From positions 62,001-126,000 of the forward strand of contig NZ_JABBPD010000001.1 in NCBI RefSeq assembly GCF_012927445.1: a DNA stretch of 64,000 nt, given 5' to 3'. The position numbers and the translations under genes are program-made. The notes under the pieces are model-generated. The model was not told the DNA's origin, made no database searches, and saw nothing but the letters and a program-made list of their open reading frames with translations. Of the stretch, positions 1 through 10,113 are shown one piece after another. This DNA is from Rhodoferax sp. GTDB lineage: Bacteria > Pseudomonadota > Gammaproteobacteria > Burkholderiales > Burkholderiaceae_C. Position 1 is the stretch's first letter. The number at the start of each line of letters is the position of its first letter.

Positions 1-1893
1 GTCGTCGATGATGCGATCGTGATGATCGAAAACATCTCGCGCTATATCGAAGAAGGCGAGCCGCCGATGGAGGCCGCCTTTAAAGGTGCGGCACAGATCG
101 GCTTCACGATCATCTCGCTGACCGCCTCGCTGATTGCGGTGCTGATCCCGCTGGTCTTCATGAGCGACGTGGTGGGCCGCCTGTTTCGGGAATTTGCCAT
201 CACGCTGGCCATCACGATCCTGATCTCGGCGGTGGTCTCGCTCACCCTGGTCCCGATGATGTCGGCGCGCTGGCTAAAGCGCCACGATCCGAAGGAGAGC
301 GAAAAAGAGAACAAACCGGCGGGCAAACTGCAGCAATTTTTCTCCAGCGTGATGGTCCGTTATGACCATTCGCTGACCTGGGTGCTGGAGCACCAAACCG
401 CTACCTTGCTGGTGGCGCTGGCCACGTTTGTGCTGACGGTCTTGCTCTATGTGGTGATTCCCAAAGGCTTGTTTCCAACGCAAGACACCGGCCAGCTGCA
501 AGCACGCATCGAGACCGCGCAATCGGTCTCCTATGCCCGCATGGCGCAGTTGCAGCAAGCCGCCGCCAAGGCCATCCTCGAAGACCCCGACGTCGCCACG
601 CTCAGTTCGCTGATTGGTGTCGATGCGGCTAACAACACGATGCTGCACACCGGTCGCATGCTGATCAATCTGAAGCCGGTGCGCAGTGGCACGCAACAGC
701 AGACCATGGACCGGCTGCGCCAGCGCGTTGGCCAGGTGGCCGGCGTCACCATTTATTTGCAGCCGACCCAGGATCTGACCATTGATGCCGAAACCGGACC
801 AACGCAGTACCGGGTGTCGCTGGAAGGTTCCGACAACGCCATCGTGGTGCAATGGGCGACCAAGTTGTCGCAGCGCTTGCAGGGTGTCGTGCAGGTGCGC
901 AATGTCGTCTCCGACGCCACTGCCACCGGGGTCGCCGTGTTTGTCGACATTGACCGCGACAGCGCCTCGCGGCTCGGCATCAGCGCGGCGGCGATTGACG
1001 ATGCGCTGTACAGTGCCTTTGGCCAGCGCATCGTGTCCACCATCTTTACCGAGACCAACCAGTACCGGGTGATTCTTGAAGCGCAGCAAAACCTGTTAAC
1101 CACGCCGGAGTCGCTCGGCCAGTTGCAACTGCGCACCAGCTCCGGCAAAGCCACGCCACTGTCGGCCATAGCCACCATCACGGAGCGGCCGGCGCCACTG
1201 CAGATCACGCACGTCGCCCAGTACCCGGCCACCACCATGGGCTTCGACACGGCCCCCGGGGTTTCGCTCGGGGCGTCGGTTGATGCGATCCGCCAGGCGG
1301 CGCTCGACATTGGCTTGCCAGGCAGTGTGACGATGACGTTCCTGGGTGCGGCCGGTGCCTACCAATCGTCACTGAGCAGCCAGTTGTGGCTGATTCTGGC
1401 GGCGGTCATCTGCGTCTACATCGTGCTGGGCGTGCTGTACGAAAGCTACATCCATCCACTGACCATCCTGTCGACGCTGCCGTCGGCCGGGGTTGGCGCA
1501 TTGCTGGCCCTCATGATCAGCGGCCAGGATCTGGGCGTGATCGGCATCATTGGCATCATCCTGCTGATCGGCATTGTGAAGAAGAATGCCATCATGATGA
1601 TCGACTTCGCGATTGACGCCGAACGCAACGAGGGCAAGTCGCCGCGCGAGGCCATTCACCAGGCGGCCATGCTGCGTTTTCGTCCGATCCTGATGACGAC
1701 ACTGGCCGCCTTGTTCGCTGCCGTGCCGCTGATGCTCGGGTCGGGGGAAGGCGCCGAGTTGCGCCATCCGCTGGGGCTGGCCATTTTTGGCGGTCTCATC
1801 GTCAGCCAGCTGCTGACGCTCTTTACCACGCCGGTCATTTACCTGGGCTTTGACCGGCTGGCGCAGCGCTGGTCCGCCCGGAGCGCTTCGTGA
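1..1893 (+). CDS. mdtB: RND multidrug efflux permease MdtB/MuxB, C-terminal 630 residues
   Basis: Inner-membrane RND transporter driven by the proton gradient, exporting drugs through a periplasmic adaptor and an outer-membrane factor. The reading frame is open from base 1 and begins inside the transmembrane-4 signature VVDDAIVMIEN, whose paired Asp residues (3 and 4 of the fragment) relay protons; roughly the first 400 residues of a protein of about 1040 lie outside the window. The FGQRIVSTIF stretch and the late KKNAIMMIDFA transmembrane motif are typical of MdtB-like pumps. The stop overlaps the GTG start of mdtC, so the two permeases are translationally coupled and probably form the MdtBC heteromultimer. 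An adaptor gene (mdtA) is expected just upstream. Confidence 0.93.
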   Translation, partial: VVDDAIVMIENISRYIEEGEPPMEAAFKGAAQIGFTIISLTASLIAVLIPLVFMSDVVGRLFREFAITLAITILISAVVSLTLVPMMSARWLKRHDPKESEKENKPAGKLQQFFSSVMVRYDHSLTWVLEHQTATLLVALATFVLTVLLYVVIPKGLFPTQDTGQLQARIETAQSVSYARMAQLQQAAAKAILEDPDVATLSSLIGVDAANNTMLHTGRMLINLKPVRSGTQQQTMDRLRQRVGQVAGVTIYLQPTQDLTIDAETGPTQYRVSLEGSDNAIVVQWATKLSQRLQGVVQVRNVVSDATATGVAVFVDIDRDSASRLGISAAAIDDALYSAFGQRIVSTIFTETNQYRVILEAQQNLLTTPESLGQLQLRTSSGKATPLSAIATITERPAPLQITHVAQYPATTMGFDTAPGVSLGASVDAIRQAALDIGLPGSVTMTFLGAAGAYQSSLSSQLWLILAAVICVYIVLGVLYESYIHPLTILSTLPSAGVGALLALMISGQDLGVIGIIGIILLIGIVKKNAIMMIDFAIDAERNEGKSPREAIHQAAMLRFRPILMTTLAALFAAVPLMLGSGEGAELRHPLGLAIFGGLIVSQLLTLFTTPVIYLGFDRLAQRWSARSAS

Positions 1894-4800
1894 ATCTGTC
1901 CGAGCCGTTTGTTCGGCGACCGGTCGCCACCGTCCTGCTGACCATCGGCCTGGCGCTCACCGGCATTGGCGCTTTTTTTGTGCTGCCGGTGTCGCCACTG
2001 CCGCAGGTGGATTACCCCACCATCTCGGTCAGTGCGTCGCTGCCGGGCGCCAGCCCCGAGACCATGGCGACCAGCGTCGCCACCCCACTGGAACGGCGCT
2101 TGGGGGTGATTGCCGGCGTCAATGAAATGACCTCGTCGAGCGGCAATGGCTCGACCCGCATCAGTTTGCAGTTCGACCTCAATCGCAAGATCGATGCAGC
2201 GGCGCGCGAAGTGCAAGCCGCCATCAACGCCTCGCGGGCCGACCTGCCCGCCACCTTGCGCAGCAACCCGACGTACCGCAAGGCGAATCCGTCCGATGCG
2301 CCGATCGTGATTCTTGCGCTGACCTCCAAGACCCGCTCCCCCGGCCAGGTGTACGACGCAGTCTCCAACCTGGTGCAGCAAAAACTGGCTCAGGTGCCGG
2401 GCGTCGGCGACGTTGAACTTGGCGGCGGTTCCTTGCCGGCGGTGCGGGTTGAACTGTTGCCCTTCGCGCTGAACCGCTACGGCGTCAGCATGGAAGATGT
2501 GCGGGCCGCGATTCAGGCCAGTTCGGCCAACCGGCCCAAAGGCGCGATTGAGGGCGATGAACGCCGACTGCAGATTTATTCGCAGGCCAGCACCGCCACC
2601 GGCGGTCGCACCGCCGCCGACTACCGGGGGCTGGTGGTGGCCTGGCGCAACAACGCCGCCATCCGACTGTCGGACGTCGCCGAGGTGCTGGACGGCGTCG
2701 AGAACGCCAACACGCTCGGTCTGTTCAATGGCGTGCCCGCTGTCATTGTGCTGGTGACGCGCCAGCCCGGCGCCAATGTGATCGAGGTAGTGGACGGCAT
2801 CCGTGCGCTACTGCCAGAGCTCCAGGCGCAATTGCCGCAGGACGTGCAGTTGCAGGTGGCCTCCGACAGCACCAACTCGATCCGTTCCTCGCTGCGTGAG
2901 ATCGAAGTCACGCTGTTGATCTCGATCGTACTGGTGGTGCTGGTGGTCAGTGCCTTCCTGCGCAGCGCACGCGCCACCATCATTCCCGCTGTGGCGACCG
3001 TGGTCTCGCTGCTGGGCACTTTTGGCGTCATGTACCTGCTCGGATTCAGCCTGAATAATTTGAGCCTGATGGCGCTCACAGTGGCCACCGGTTTTGTGGT
3101 CGACGATGCCATTGTGGTGCTGGAAAACACCAGCCGCCATATTGAAAACGGCATGGACCGGATGCAGGCCGCCTTGCTCGGCGCGCGCGAAGTGGGCTTT
3201 ACTGTGTTGTCCATCAGTCTCTCGCTGGTGGCCGTGTTCATCCCGCTCCTGTTCATGGGCGGACAAGTGGGCCGGCTGTTCCGCGAGTTCGCGGTCACGC
3301 TGTCGGCGGCGGTGCTGATCTCGCTGGTCATCTCGCTGACCACCACACCGATGATGTGCGCCTGGTTGCTCAAACCGAAATCAGATGACCGTCCGCCCGG
3401 CCGGCTGGCGCGCGCCTTTGAGCGCGGTTTTACCCGCCTACACCGCGGCTACGAGGTCAGCCTGGACTGGGCCATTGGCAGTGCGAAGCTGGTGATGCTG
3501 ATTCTGGTGGCGGTGATCGGCCTGAATGTTTACCTCTTTAGCGCAGCGCCAAAAGGATTCTTCCCCCAGCAAGACACCGGGCAAATCCGTGGCGGCATGC
3601 GGGCCGATCAAAGCATTTCTTTTCAAGCGATGCAGGGCAAGTTGCGGGAGTTGGTGGACATCATCAAGCGTGACCCGGCGGTGGCCACCGTGGTCGGCTT
3701 CACGGGCGGCTCGCGCGCTGGTGGCGGCTTTATGTTCGTCAATCTGAAGCCGGCGAACGAGCGCACCGACGCCGGTCAGGCGGTGATTGCCCGCTTGCGG
3801 CCCCAATTGGCAAAGGTCACCGGCGTGCGCCTGTTTCTCAGTCCGGTGCAAGACGTGCGCATGGGCGGACGCCAAGCCAATTCGACCTACCAATACACGC
3901 TGAAGAGCGACAACCTCAATGATTTGCGCCTGTGGGCTACCAAGCTGGCCGATGCGATGAAGGGGCAAGCGGCACTGATCGATGTCGATACCGACCAGGA
4001 AGAAAACGGCGTCGAAACCTTCGTGAATATCGACCGCGACAGCGCGGCCAAGCTGGGGTTGACGGCGCGCGATGTGGACAACGCGCTGTACAACGGTTTT
4101 GGCCAACGCCAAGTGGCCACCCTGTACGGTGAACTCAACCAGTACCACGTCGTCATGGAAGTGGCACCGCGCTTTGCCCGCAGTCCCGAGGCACTGAAAG
4201 ATGTCTATGTACCGGCGAAAGCCAGCACCTCCGGCACCAGCATCAACCCGGCTTTGCGTGACCCCTCCAGCGGACAAGCCTTGAGCGCCGCACCCAGCCG
4301 CATGGTGCCCTTGTCCGCTTTTGCCAGCTTTTCCGAAAGTTCGGCGGCCACTTCCATCAGCCACCAGGATGCCGAGCTGGCCACCACCGTCTCTTTCAAT
4401 CTGGCCGAAGGCAGCACCTTGAGCGAGGGTCAGGAGGCGGTGCGCCAGGCGGAGGCCGACATCGGCATGCCCAATAACGTGCGCGGCAGCTTTCAGGGAA
4501 CCGCACGCAGCGCGCAGGAATCGCAAGACCAGCAGCCGCTGCTGATTGCGGCAGCACTGGTCGTGATCTACATCGTGCTGGGTATCCTGTATGAAAGTCT
4601 GGTGCACCCGATCACCGTCATCTCAACACTGCCATCGGCCGGCGTGGGGGCGGTGCTGGCGCTGTTGCTGTTCAACATGGAGTTTTCAATCATTGCATTG
4701 ATTGGCGTCTTTCTGCTGCTCGGCATCGTCAAGAAGAATGCCATTTTGATCATTGACTTCGCGCTGGAAGCGGAGCGCTCGCGCGGATTGTCGGCCGTGG

Positions 4801-5084
4801 AGGCGGTGCGCGAAGCCTGCCTGCTGCGCTTCCGCCCGATCCTGATGACCACCCTGGCGGCGGCACTCGGCGCCTTGCCGCTGGCCATTGGATTTGGGGA
4901 AGGCGCCGAACTGCGGCGGCCCCTCGGGGTTGCCATCATTGGTGGCCTGCTCGTGAGCCAGGTGCTGACCTTGCTGACCACCCCAGTGGTCTATATTTTG
5001 CTCGACAAGCTGCGTCATCGCAGTCCGGCCGAGCGCCAACTCAGCCGTACCCACGGCGACTTGCCCGCTGACGCGACGCCATGA
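1890..5084 (+). CDS. mdtC: RND multidrug efflux permease MdtC/MuxC
   Basis: Full-length RND permease of 1064 residues, partner of the preceding MdtB. The N-terminal first membrane helix is followed by LPQVDYPTI and ASLPGASPETMA, characteristic of MdtC. The proton-relay pair is visible as FVVDDAIVVLEN (Asp405-Asp406). The second half repeats the fold and ends with the LGIVKKNAILIIDFALEAER motif. The GTG start at 1890 overlaps the mdtB stop, and the end overlaps the ATG of the outer-membrane factor by 4 bp, so all three are one operon. The substrate cannot be read from the sequence; bile salts, novobiocin and similar compounds are known for the E. coli homologue. Confidence 0.95.
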   Translation: MNLSEPFVRRPVATVLLTIGLALTGIGAFFVLPVSPLPQVDYPTISVSASLPGASPETMATSVATPLERRLGVIAGVNEMTSSSGNGSTRISLQFDLNRKIDAAAREVQAAINASRADLPATLRSNPTYRKANPSDAPIVILALTSKTRSPGQVYDAVSNLVQQKLAQVPGVGDVELGGGSLPAVRVELLPFALNRYGVSMEDVRAAIQASSANRPKGAIEGDERRLQIYSQASTATGGRTAADYRGLVVAWRNNAAIRLSDVAEVLDGVENANTLGLFNGVPAVIVLVTRQPGANVIEVVDGIRALLPELQAQLPQDVQLQVASDSTNSIRSSLREIEVTLLISIVLVVLVVSAFLRSARATIIPAVATVVSLLGTFGVMYLLGFSLNNLSLMALTVATGFVVDDAIVVLENTSRHIENGMDRMQAALLGAREVGFTVLSISLSLVAVFIPLLFMGGQVGRLFREFAVTLSAAVLISLVISLTTTPMMCAWLLKPKSDDRPPGRLARAFERGFTRLHRGYEVSLDWAIGSAKLVMLILVAVIGLNVYLFSAAPKGFFPQQDTGQIRGGMRADQSISFQAMQGKLRELVDIIKRDPAVATVVGFTGGSRAGGGFMFVNLKPANERTDAGQAVIARLRPQLAKVTGVRLFLSPVQDVRMGGRQANSTYQYTLKSDNLNDLRLWATKLADAMKGQAALIDVDTDQEENGVETFVNIDRDSAAKLGLTARDVDNALYNGFGQRQVATLYGELNQYHVVMEVAPRFARSPEALKDVYVPAKASTSGTSINPALRDPSSGQALSAAPSRMVPLSAFASFSESSAATSISHQDAELATTVSFNLAEGSTLSEGQEAVRQAEADIGMPNNVRGSFQGTARSAQESQDQQPLLIAAALVVIYIVLGILYESLVHPITVISTLPSAGVGAVLALLLFNMEFSIIALIGVFLLLGIVKKNAILIIDFALEAERSRGLSAVEAVREACLLRFRPILMTTLAAALGALPLAIGFGEGAELRRPLGVAIIGGLLVSQVLTLLTTPVVYILLDKLRHRSPAERQLSRTHGDLPADATP

Positions 5085-6502
5085 CCACAACGAGAACCTC
5101 CATGCGCCCATCCCAGTCCCCGTTCTTTAAACGTCACATTCTGGCCATGGCGGCCTTCTCATTGCTGGCGAGCGGTTGCGCCGTCGGCCCCGACTATCAG
5201 CGCCCGTCGGCGGTTACGCCAGCGGCCTACAAAGAAGCCAACAACTGGGTGCCAGCAGCGCCCGCCGATGCACTGGAGCGGGGGCCCTGGTGGACGTTGT
5301 TCAACGATCCGGTCCTCAATGAGTTGGCCTCCGGCATTGAGGTCTCCAACCAGAATATTGCCGTCGCCAGCGCCAACTACGCCCAGGCCCGCGCACTGGT
5401 CCGGGAGCAGCGTGCTGCCCTGTTTCCGGTGATTACCTTGAACGGCGGCGCGACCAAGTCGGGTGGTGGCGCCAGCAGCTCGCGCACGGGCAACACCTAC
5501 CAGGCCAACATCGGCGGCAGTTGGGAGCCCGATGTGTGGGGCCGGCTGAGCCGTGGTGTGGACAGCGCCAGCGCCAGCTCTCAGGCCAGCGCCGCTGATC
5601 TGGCTTCGGCCCGACTGTCTGCGCAGGGCGAGCTGGCGACCAACTACTTCTCCATCCGCCAGACCGATGCCCAGCAAGCGCTGCTGGCGAGCACCATTGC
5701 CGGCTACCAGCGCACGCTGCAGATCACGCAGAATCGCTACGCGGCCGGCATTGCAGCCAAAACCGACGTGCTGCAGGCACAGACGCAACTGGCCAACGCA
5801 CAGGCCGAAGCGTTGGGGCTGTCTCGGCAACGGGCACAACTCGAACATGCGATTGCGGTACTGCTGGGCCGGGCCCCGGCAGATTTCACCTTGGCCTCAA
5901 TCCAGTGGACAGCTTCGGTGCCGGAGGTGCCGCTCGGCGTGCCATCGACACTGCTGGAACGGCGGCCCGACATTGCGGCCGCCGAGCGCCGGGTGGCGGT
6001 GGCAAATGAACAGATTGGGATTGCACAGTCTGCCTTCTACCCCAGCGTGAACTTGAATGCGTCTTACGGCTTCAGCGCCAGCGCCGTGTCGGACCTGTTC
6101 AGTGCCTCCAACAGCCTGTGGTCACTCGGCTTGTCGGCGGCGCAAGTGCTATTCAATGCGGGCGCCACGCGCGAACGGGTCAGCGGGGCGCAGGCGGCGC
6201 ATGACGCTGCCGTCGCCCGCTATCGGCAAACCGTGCTGACGGCATTTCAGAATGTTGAAGACCAGCTGGCGGCAACGCGCGTACTGGTACAACAGCAGGC
6301 GCTGCGTGGTCAAGCCTCGCAGGCGGCCGACGAGGCAGAAACACAAATGCTGAATCGCTACCGCGAAGGCCAGGTGAGCTACACCGAAGTGGTTACCGCA
6401 CAAGCCAGCGCTTTGAGCGCCCGTCGGGCGCTGGTGCAAGTGCAAGCCGACCGGCAAACCACCGCCGTCGCCCTTATCCAGTCACTCGGGGGTGGCTGGT
6501 AA
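5081..6502 (+). CDS. RND efflux outer-membrane factor, NodT/OprM-type lipoprotein
   Basis: Outer-membrane channel completing the tripartite pump, 473 residues. The N-terminus has a basic segment, a hydrophobic stretch and a lipobox-like LLASGC with Cys33 as the probable lipidation site, followed by AVGPDYQRP, the usual start of the mature NodT-family protein. Two OEP repeats follow with long heptad-like helices rich in Ala, Gln and Ser, and the VPSTLLERRPDIAAAERRV linker is diagnostic. The ATG overlaps the mdtC stop (ATGA); a second ATG at 5102 would still retain the lipobox. The assignment to the MdtBC-like pump rests on operon position. Confidence 0.93.
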   Translation: MTTTRTSMRPSQSPFFKRHILAMAAFSLLASGCAVGPDYQRPSAVTPAAYKEANNWVPAAPADALERGPWWTLFNDPVLNELASGIEVSNQNIAVASANYAQARALVREQRAALFPVITLNGGATKSGGGASSSRTGNTYQANIGGSWEPDVWGRLSRGVDSASASSQASAADLASARLSAQGELATNYFSIRQTDAQQALLASTIAGYQRTLQITQNRYAAGIAAKTDVLQAQTQLANAQAEALGLSRQRAQLEHAIAVLLGRAPADFTLASIQWTASVPEVPLGVPSTLLERRPDIAAAERRVAVANEQIGIAQSAFYPSVNLNASYGFSASAVSDLFSASNSLWSLGLSAAQVLFNAGATRERVSGAQAAHDAAVARYRQTVLTAFQNVEDQLAATRVLVQQQALRGQASQAADEAETQMLNRYREGQVSYTEVVTAQASALSARRALVQVQADRQTTAVALIQSLGGGW

Positions 6503-6534
6503 GGCTGTTATGTTGCACGGCTAGCCGATGGCGG

Positions 6535-6942
6535 TCAGTCCCGGTCGTGGCCGCCGTGGCCGTGGCCTGAGCGGCCACCTTCAAAACGATCCCCGTCAAA
6601 GCGGTCGCCGTCATGCCGGCCACGCCCGTGGCGCCAGCCACCGCCATAGCCTGGATATTGCCAGCCCGCCTGAACGTACTGGGGTGGGGCCACAAACACG
6701 GGCTGTGGTTGCACATAGACCACGCGTCGCGGTGCCCGGTACACCGGTTGGTAGACCTGTTGGTACACCGGCTCCTGATAATAGATGGGCTGTGCATTGG
6801 TCACGCCCACTTGCACACCGGGTGAGGACACGCCCACCGACCAGTTCACGTTTTGGGCCTGAGCGGCACCGGTCATTCCCAAAGCAGCAAGGGCCACACT
6901 GGCAGCTGCAACGAGGGAAGACACTGAACGGTTGATCTTCAT
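6535..6942 (-). CDS. Secreted PXPV-repeat protein of unknown function
   Basis: A 135-residue small exported protein. The start at 6942 is chosen because AGGAG lies 8 bases upstream and it gives a clean signal peptide (KINRS, then an Ala/Val/Leu-rich core, ending AQAQ); the longer open frame back to 6981 has no such support. The mature part starts VNWSVGVSSPGVQVGV, continues with Tyr/Pro/Val-rich repeats such as PVYRAP and VQPQPVFV that resemble the PXPV repeat family of short secreted Burkholderiales proteins, and ends in a Gly/His/Asp/Arg-rich tail (DGDRFDGDRFEGG). The tail could bind metal, but that is inference. It is convergent with the efflux operon. Confidence 0.75.
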   Translation of the reverse strand: MKINRSVSSLVAAASVALAALGMTGAAQAQNVNWSVGVSSPGVQVGVTNAQPIYYQEPVYQQVYQPVYRAPRRVVYVQPQPVFVAPPQYVQAGWQYPGYGGGWRHGRGRHDGDRFDGDRFEGGRSGHGHGGHDRD

Positions 6943-7115
6943 AAGAATTCTCCTGGAAAGAAAAGCACACAGAGCAAACATGTAGCTCTGTGCTTCTAAC
7001 GCGGCTAGCCCGCGCCAGGATGGCCCGATTTGTGTGACAAAGATTGCAAGACGTAACAGGCCCAGCTAACAAACTCAGGGGGATGCCCTGATTTTTGTTG
7101 GCCAGCCTGACGATC

Positions 7116-8972
7116 TCAGAGAAATCCGATTGAGATCCAAGGCACTGCCGCCACCACAATGGTACCAATGAGCAATGCCACCATGTAGCCGATGATCGGG
7201 CGGATGCCCGCATCGGGATTCACGCGTCCAATGGCACAGGCCGCGTAGTAACCAACGCCGAGCGGCGGTGCGAACAGCCCCAAGCCCATCGAAAGCACCA
7301 CCACCATCGCGTAGTGCACATCGTGCACGCCGAGCTGGCGCGCAATCGGGAACAACAGCGGGCCAAACAGCACGATGGCCGGAATCCCCTCAAGCACCGA
7401 ACCGAGCACCACGAAGGCCACGATCGAAACCGCGAGGAACATCGGTGCCCCGCCAGGCAAAGACCCCATCATTTCGGCCAGCCAGCGTGAAAAGCCAGAT
7501 TGCGTCAGCCCCCAGGCCATGGCCGTGGCGGTGCCGATAATCAGCAGGATCGCACCCGACAGCGCTGCAGTGTTTACCAGCATCGGGCCGAGGCGTTTCC
7601 AGTCAAACTGACGGTAAACGAACAGACCCGCGAGTATGGCGTAAGCGATGCCGATGGTTGACACCTCGGTTGCGGTAGCCACGCCCTCCACCACGGCCGC
7701 CCGGATGACGAACGGCAGCGCCAGCGCGGGCAAGGCAATCAACAGCAACCGGCCGACTTCCTTCCAGGGAGTGCGCTGCACCAGGCTCAGGTCTTCATGG
7801 CGATAGCGATAGCGAACCACGACGCACAACACCAGTCCGAGCACCACCGCCGGCAGCAGGCCACCCGTGAACAGGGCGGCGATCGACACGCCGGTGACCG
7901 AACCGATCGTGATCAGTACCAAACTGGGTGGCACGGTCTCGGTCTGCGCGCCGGTGGCCGCGAGCAAGGCAACCAGATCGCCCTCCTTCGCCCCGCGCTT
8001 CTTCATTTCGGGAAACAGTGCCGGCGCAACGGCCGCCATGTCGGCCGCTTTGGAGCCGGAGATCCCCGAAACCAGGTACATCGCCCCGATCAGCACATAC
8101 GACAGACCGCCTTTTACATGGCCGAGCAAGCCCGCCAAAAAGGCCACCATGGCACGCGCCATGCCTGTCATCTCGATCAGCAAGCCAAGAAAAACAAACA
8201 GTGGCACCGCCAGCAGAATCAGGTGCGACATGCCTTCATCCATGCGACCAACGATCACCGGCAACGGCGTACCGGTGGTGAGCGCCAGATAGCCGAAAGT
8301 ACCCAAGCCAAAGGCGAAGGCAATCGGAATGCCGGCAAACACGCAACTGGCCACCACGCCAACAAAGAAGATCAGCAGGTTCAGGCGACCGAGATTCTCA
8401 AACAACGGGCCCGCAACCCAGAACGCGCCGACGATGGTCCCCACCAGGAGGACCGCTTGCAGAGACTGCATGAGGTTCGACACCCGCAGTAATCGCAGCG
8501 TGGCAAAAACGGCCATCAACGCAATCCCCACAGGCAACGCTGCGGCACGCCATACATTGGATATCTCGAGCGCAGACGTGGTGATGGCCCGCTCATCCGC
8601 CGCGTACTCCCAAGCCGGCCAAGCCACCAGGCTCAAGAACGCCAGGCAGGCGCTCGTGGCCACCGCCTCCAGCAGAACCCGCTGCCGCGGGTTGGCCTTG
8701 CTGACCAGCGCGGTCATGCGCATGTGTTCGCCGCGCCGCAAGGCGACCACGGCACCCATCATCGCCAGCCACAGGAACAAAAGCGACGCCAGTTCGTCCG
8801 ACCACACCAGCGGGCGGTGCAGCATGAAGCGCGCGACGACGCCCCAGAACAGCACACAGATATCCGCCACCACCAGCAGCGCGGCTGACACTTCGACCAG
8901 CCGGCCAAGTGTTGCATCGAGACGGGCCAGCCACGGCCGCCCAGGTGCCGTTATGTCAGGCGCGTCATGCAT
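7116..8972 (-). CDS. TRAP transporter, fused small and large membrane subunits (DctQM)
   Basis: The 618-residue membrane protein joins the two TRAP permease subunits that are often separate genes. Residues from about 15 to 175 are DctQ-like (four helices, with VVARFMLHRPLVWSDELASL). From about 195 to the end is a DctM-like unit with many helices and the ISGSKAADMAAVAPALFPEM signature region. TRAP transporters import organic acids using a sodium gradient and a periplasmic binding protein. The dctP-like gene lies 51 bp upstream on the same strand, and an acyl-CoA ligase and a thiolase precede that, so a carboxylate fed into CoA-dependent degradation is the likely substrate. Confidence 0.92.
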   Translation of the reverse strand: MHDAPDITAPGRPWLARLDATLGRLVEVSAALLVVADICVLFWGVVARFMLHRPLVWSDELASLLFLWLAMMGAVVALRRGEHMRMTALVSKANPRQRVLLEAVATSACLAFLSLVAWPAWEYAADERAITTSALEISNVWRAAALPVGIALMAVFATLRLLRVSNLMQSLQAVLLVGTIVGAFWVAGPLFENLGRLNLLIFFVGVVASCVFAGIPIAFAFGLGTFGYLALTTGTPLPVIVGRMDEGMSHLILLAVPLFVFLGLLIEMTGMARAMVAFLAGLLGHVKGGLSYVLIGAMYLVSGISGSKAADMAAVAPALFPEMKKRGAKEGDLVALLAATGAQTETVPPSLVLITIGSVTGVSIAALFTGGLLPAVVLGLVLCVVVRYRYRHEDLSLVQRTPWKEVGRLLLIALPALALPFVIRAAVVEGVATATEVSTIGIAYAILAGLFVYRQFDWKRLGPMLVNTAALSGAILLIIGTATAMAWGLTQSGFSRWLAEMMGSLPGGAPMFLAVSIVAFVVLGSVLEGIPAIVLFGPLLFPIARQLGVHDVHYAMVVVLSMGLGLFAPPLGVGYYAACAIGRVNPDAGIRPIIGYMVALLIGTIVVAAVPWISIGFL

Positions 8973-9023
8973 AAGTACCCCATGGCGTGGATCGAATCCC
9001 GGACCTTGGATGAGTGGCGACCA

Positions 9024-10034
9024 TCATCCCAACTTGCCAGTGCTGCGTTCGAGGAGTGCCCAGGCTTCGTCGCCAAACTTGGCTTTCCATTCGGCATAGA
9101 AACCGGACTTGCGCAGGCGCTCGCGGAAGCTGTCAGTCTTGGGCTGGTTGAACACCAGACCCTTGCTGGTGAGATCTTTCTGCACCGTGGCATTCAGCGC
9201 AGCAACGTCAACACGTTCGTTCATGCCCGCGGCATTGATATGTTTGGCAACAATCGTGCGCAAGTCTTCCGGCAGCCGCTCCCAAGCCTTCTTGTTGGCC
9301 AGGAACCAAAAACCGTCCCACATGTGGTTGGTGAGCGAGCAGTATTTCTGCACCTCGTACAACTTGGCGGTGGCGATGATCGCCAGCGGGTTCTCTTGTC
9401 CTTCGACGACCTTGGTCTGCAGCGCGGAATACACCTCGCTGAAGTTGATCGATGTGGGTGCGGCGTCGAACGCCTTGAACATCGACGTCCACAGTGGAGA
9501 CGGCGGTACGCGAATCTTCATCCCCTTCAAGTCGTCTCCGGTCACGATTGGCTTGGTCGACGAAGTGATCTGCCGGAAGCCGTTGTCCCAGATTTTGTCC
9601 ATCGCAACCAGACCGGACTTGGCAATCTGCGCCCGTACATGGGCACCAAGATCGCCATCCAGCGCTTTCCACACCGTGGCATAGTCAGGAAACGCGAAGC
9701 CGATGCCGGTAATCGCGGCGGCCGGCACCAATGTCGAGAGGATCAGCCCGGAGAGCGTAAAGAACTCGACGCCGCCAGAGCGCACCTGGCTCAGCATATC
9801 GGTGTCCGAGCCGAGCTGGCTGTTCGGAAAGATCTGGATATCGACGCGGCCTTTGGTTTCCACGCGAATCGCATCTGCCATCTCTTTGGCGCGGATGTTC
9901 ATCGGGTGCATCACCGGAAGATTGTTCGCATACTTGTAGGTGAATTCCGCTTTTTGGGCGAACGCATTGCCCATGGGCAGTGTGAGTGCAGTGGCGCCAG
10001 CGCCGGCGAGAAGGGTACGTCGAGTTATTTGCAT
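9024..10034 (-). CDS. TRAP transporter periplasmic solute-binding protein, DctP family
   Basis: Periplasmic receptor of 336 residues that delivers substrate to the DctQM permease. The N-terminus carries a twin-arginine-like signal (ITRRTLLAGAGATAL, cleavage near AFAQ). The DctP fold is recognisable by MHPMNIRAKEMADAI, GRVDIQIFPNSQLGSD, LKGMKIRVPPSPLW and EVYSALQTKVVEGQENP; the Arg in the KIRVP motif normally binds the substrate carboxylate. A GGAG ribosome-binding site lies 7 bases before the ATG. It is 79 bp downstream of the acyl-CoA ligase gene and 51 bp upstream of dctQM, consistent with one leftward operon. Confidence 0.93.
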   Translation of the reverse strand: MQITRRTLLAGAGATALTLPMGNAFAQKAEFTYKYANNLPVMHPMNIRAKEMADAIRVETKGRVDIQIFPNSQLGSDTDMLSQVRSGGVEFFTLSGLILSTLVPAAAITGIGFAFPDYATVWKALDGDLGAHVRAQIAKSGLVAMDKIWDNGFRQITSSTKPIVTGDDLKGMKIRVPPSPLWTSMFKAFDAAPTSINFSEVYSALQTKVVEGQENPLAIIATAKLYEVQKYCSLTNHMWDGFWFLANKKAWERLPEDLRTIVAKHINAAGMNERVDVAALNATVQKDLTSKGLVFNQPKTDSFRERLRKSGFYAEWKAKFGDEAWALLERSTGKLG

Positions 10035-10113
10035 GGTTTGTCTCCGTTGCAGTGGTTAAAAATTTATTATTCTTCGGACTTTACTGTATGAACGAGGTGC
10101 TGATCAGCGGCCA

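Noticed and set aside
8975-9015. GATCGAATCCCGGACC resembling a tRNA T-arm
   Set aside because: No acceptor, D or anticodon arm can be paired around it, and no CCA follows; it is the short gap between dctP and dctQM.
8967-10091. 374-codon rightward frame opposite dctP
   Set aside because: It mirrors the leftward dctP gene, which has clear family motifs and a ribosome-binding site. The antisense product has no recognisable domain.
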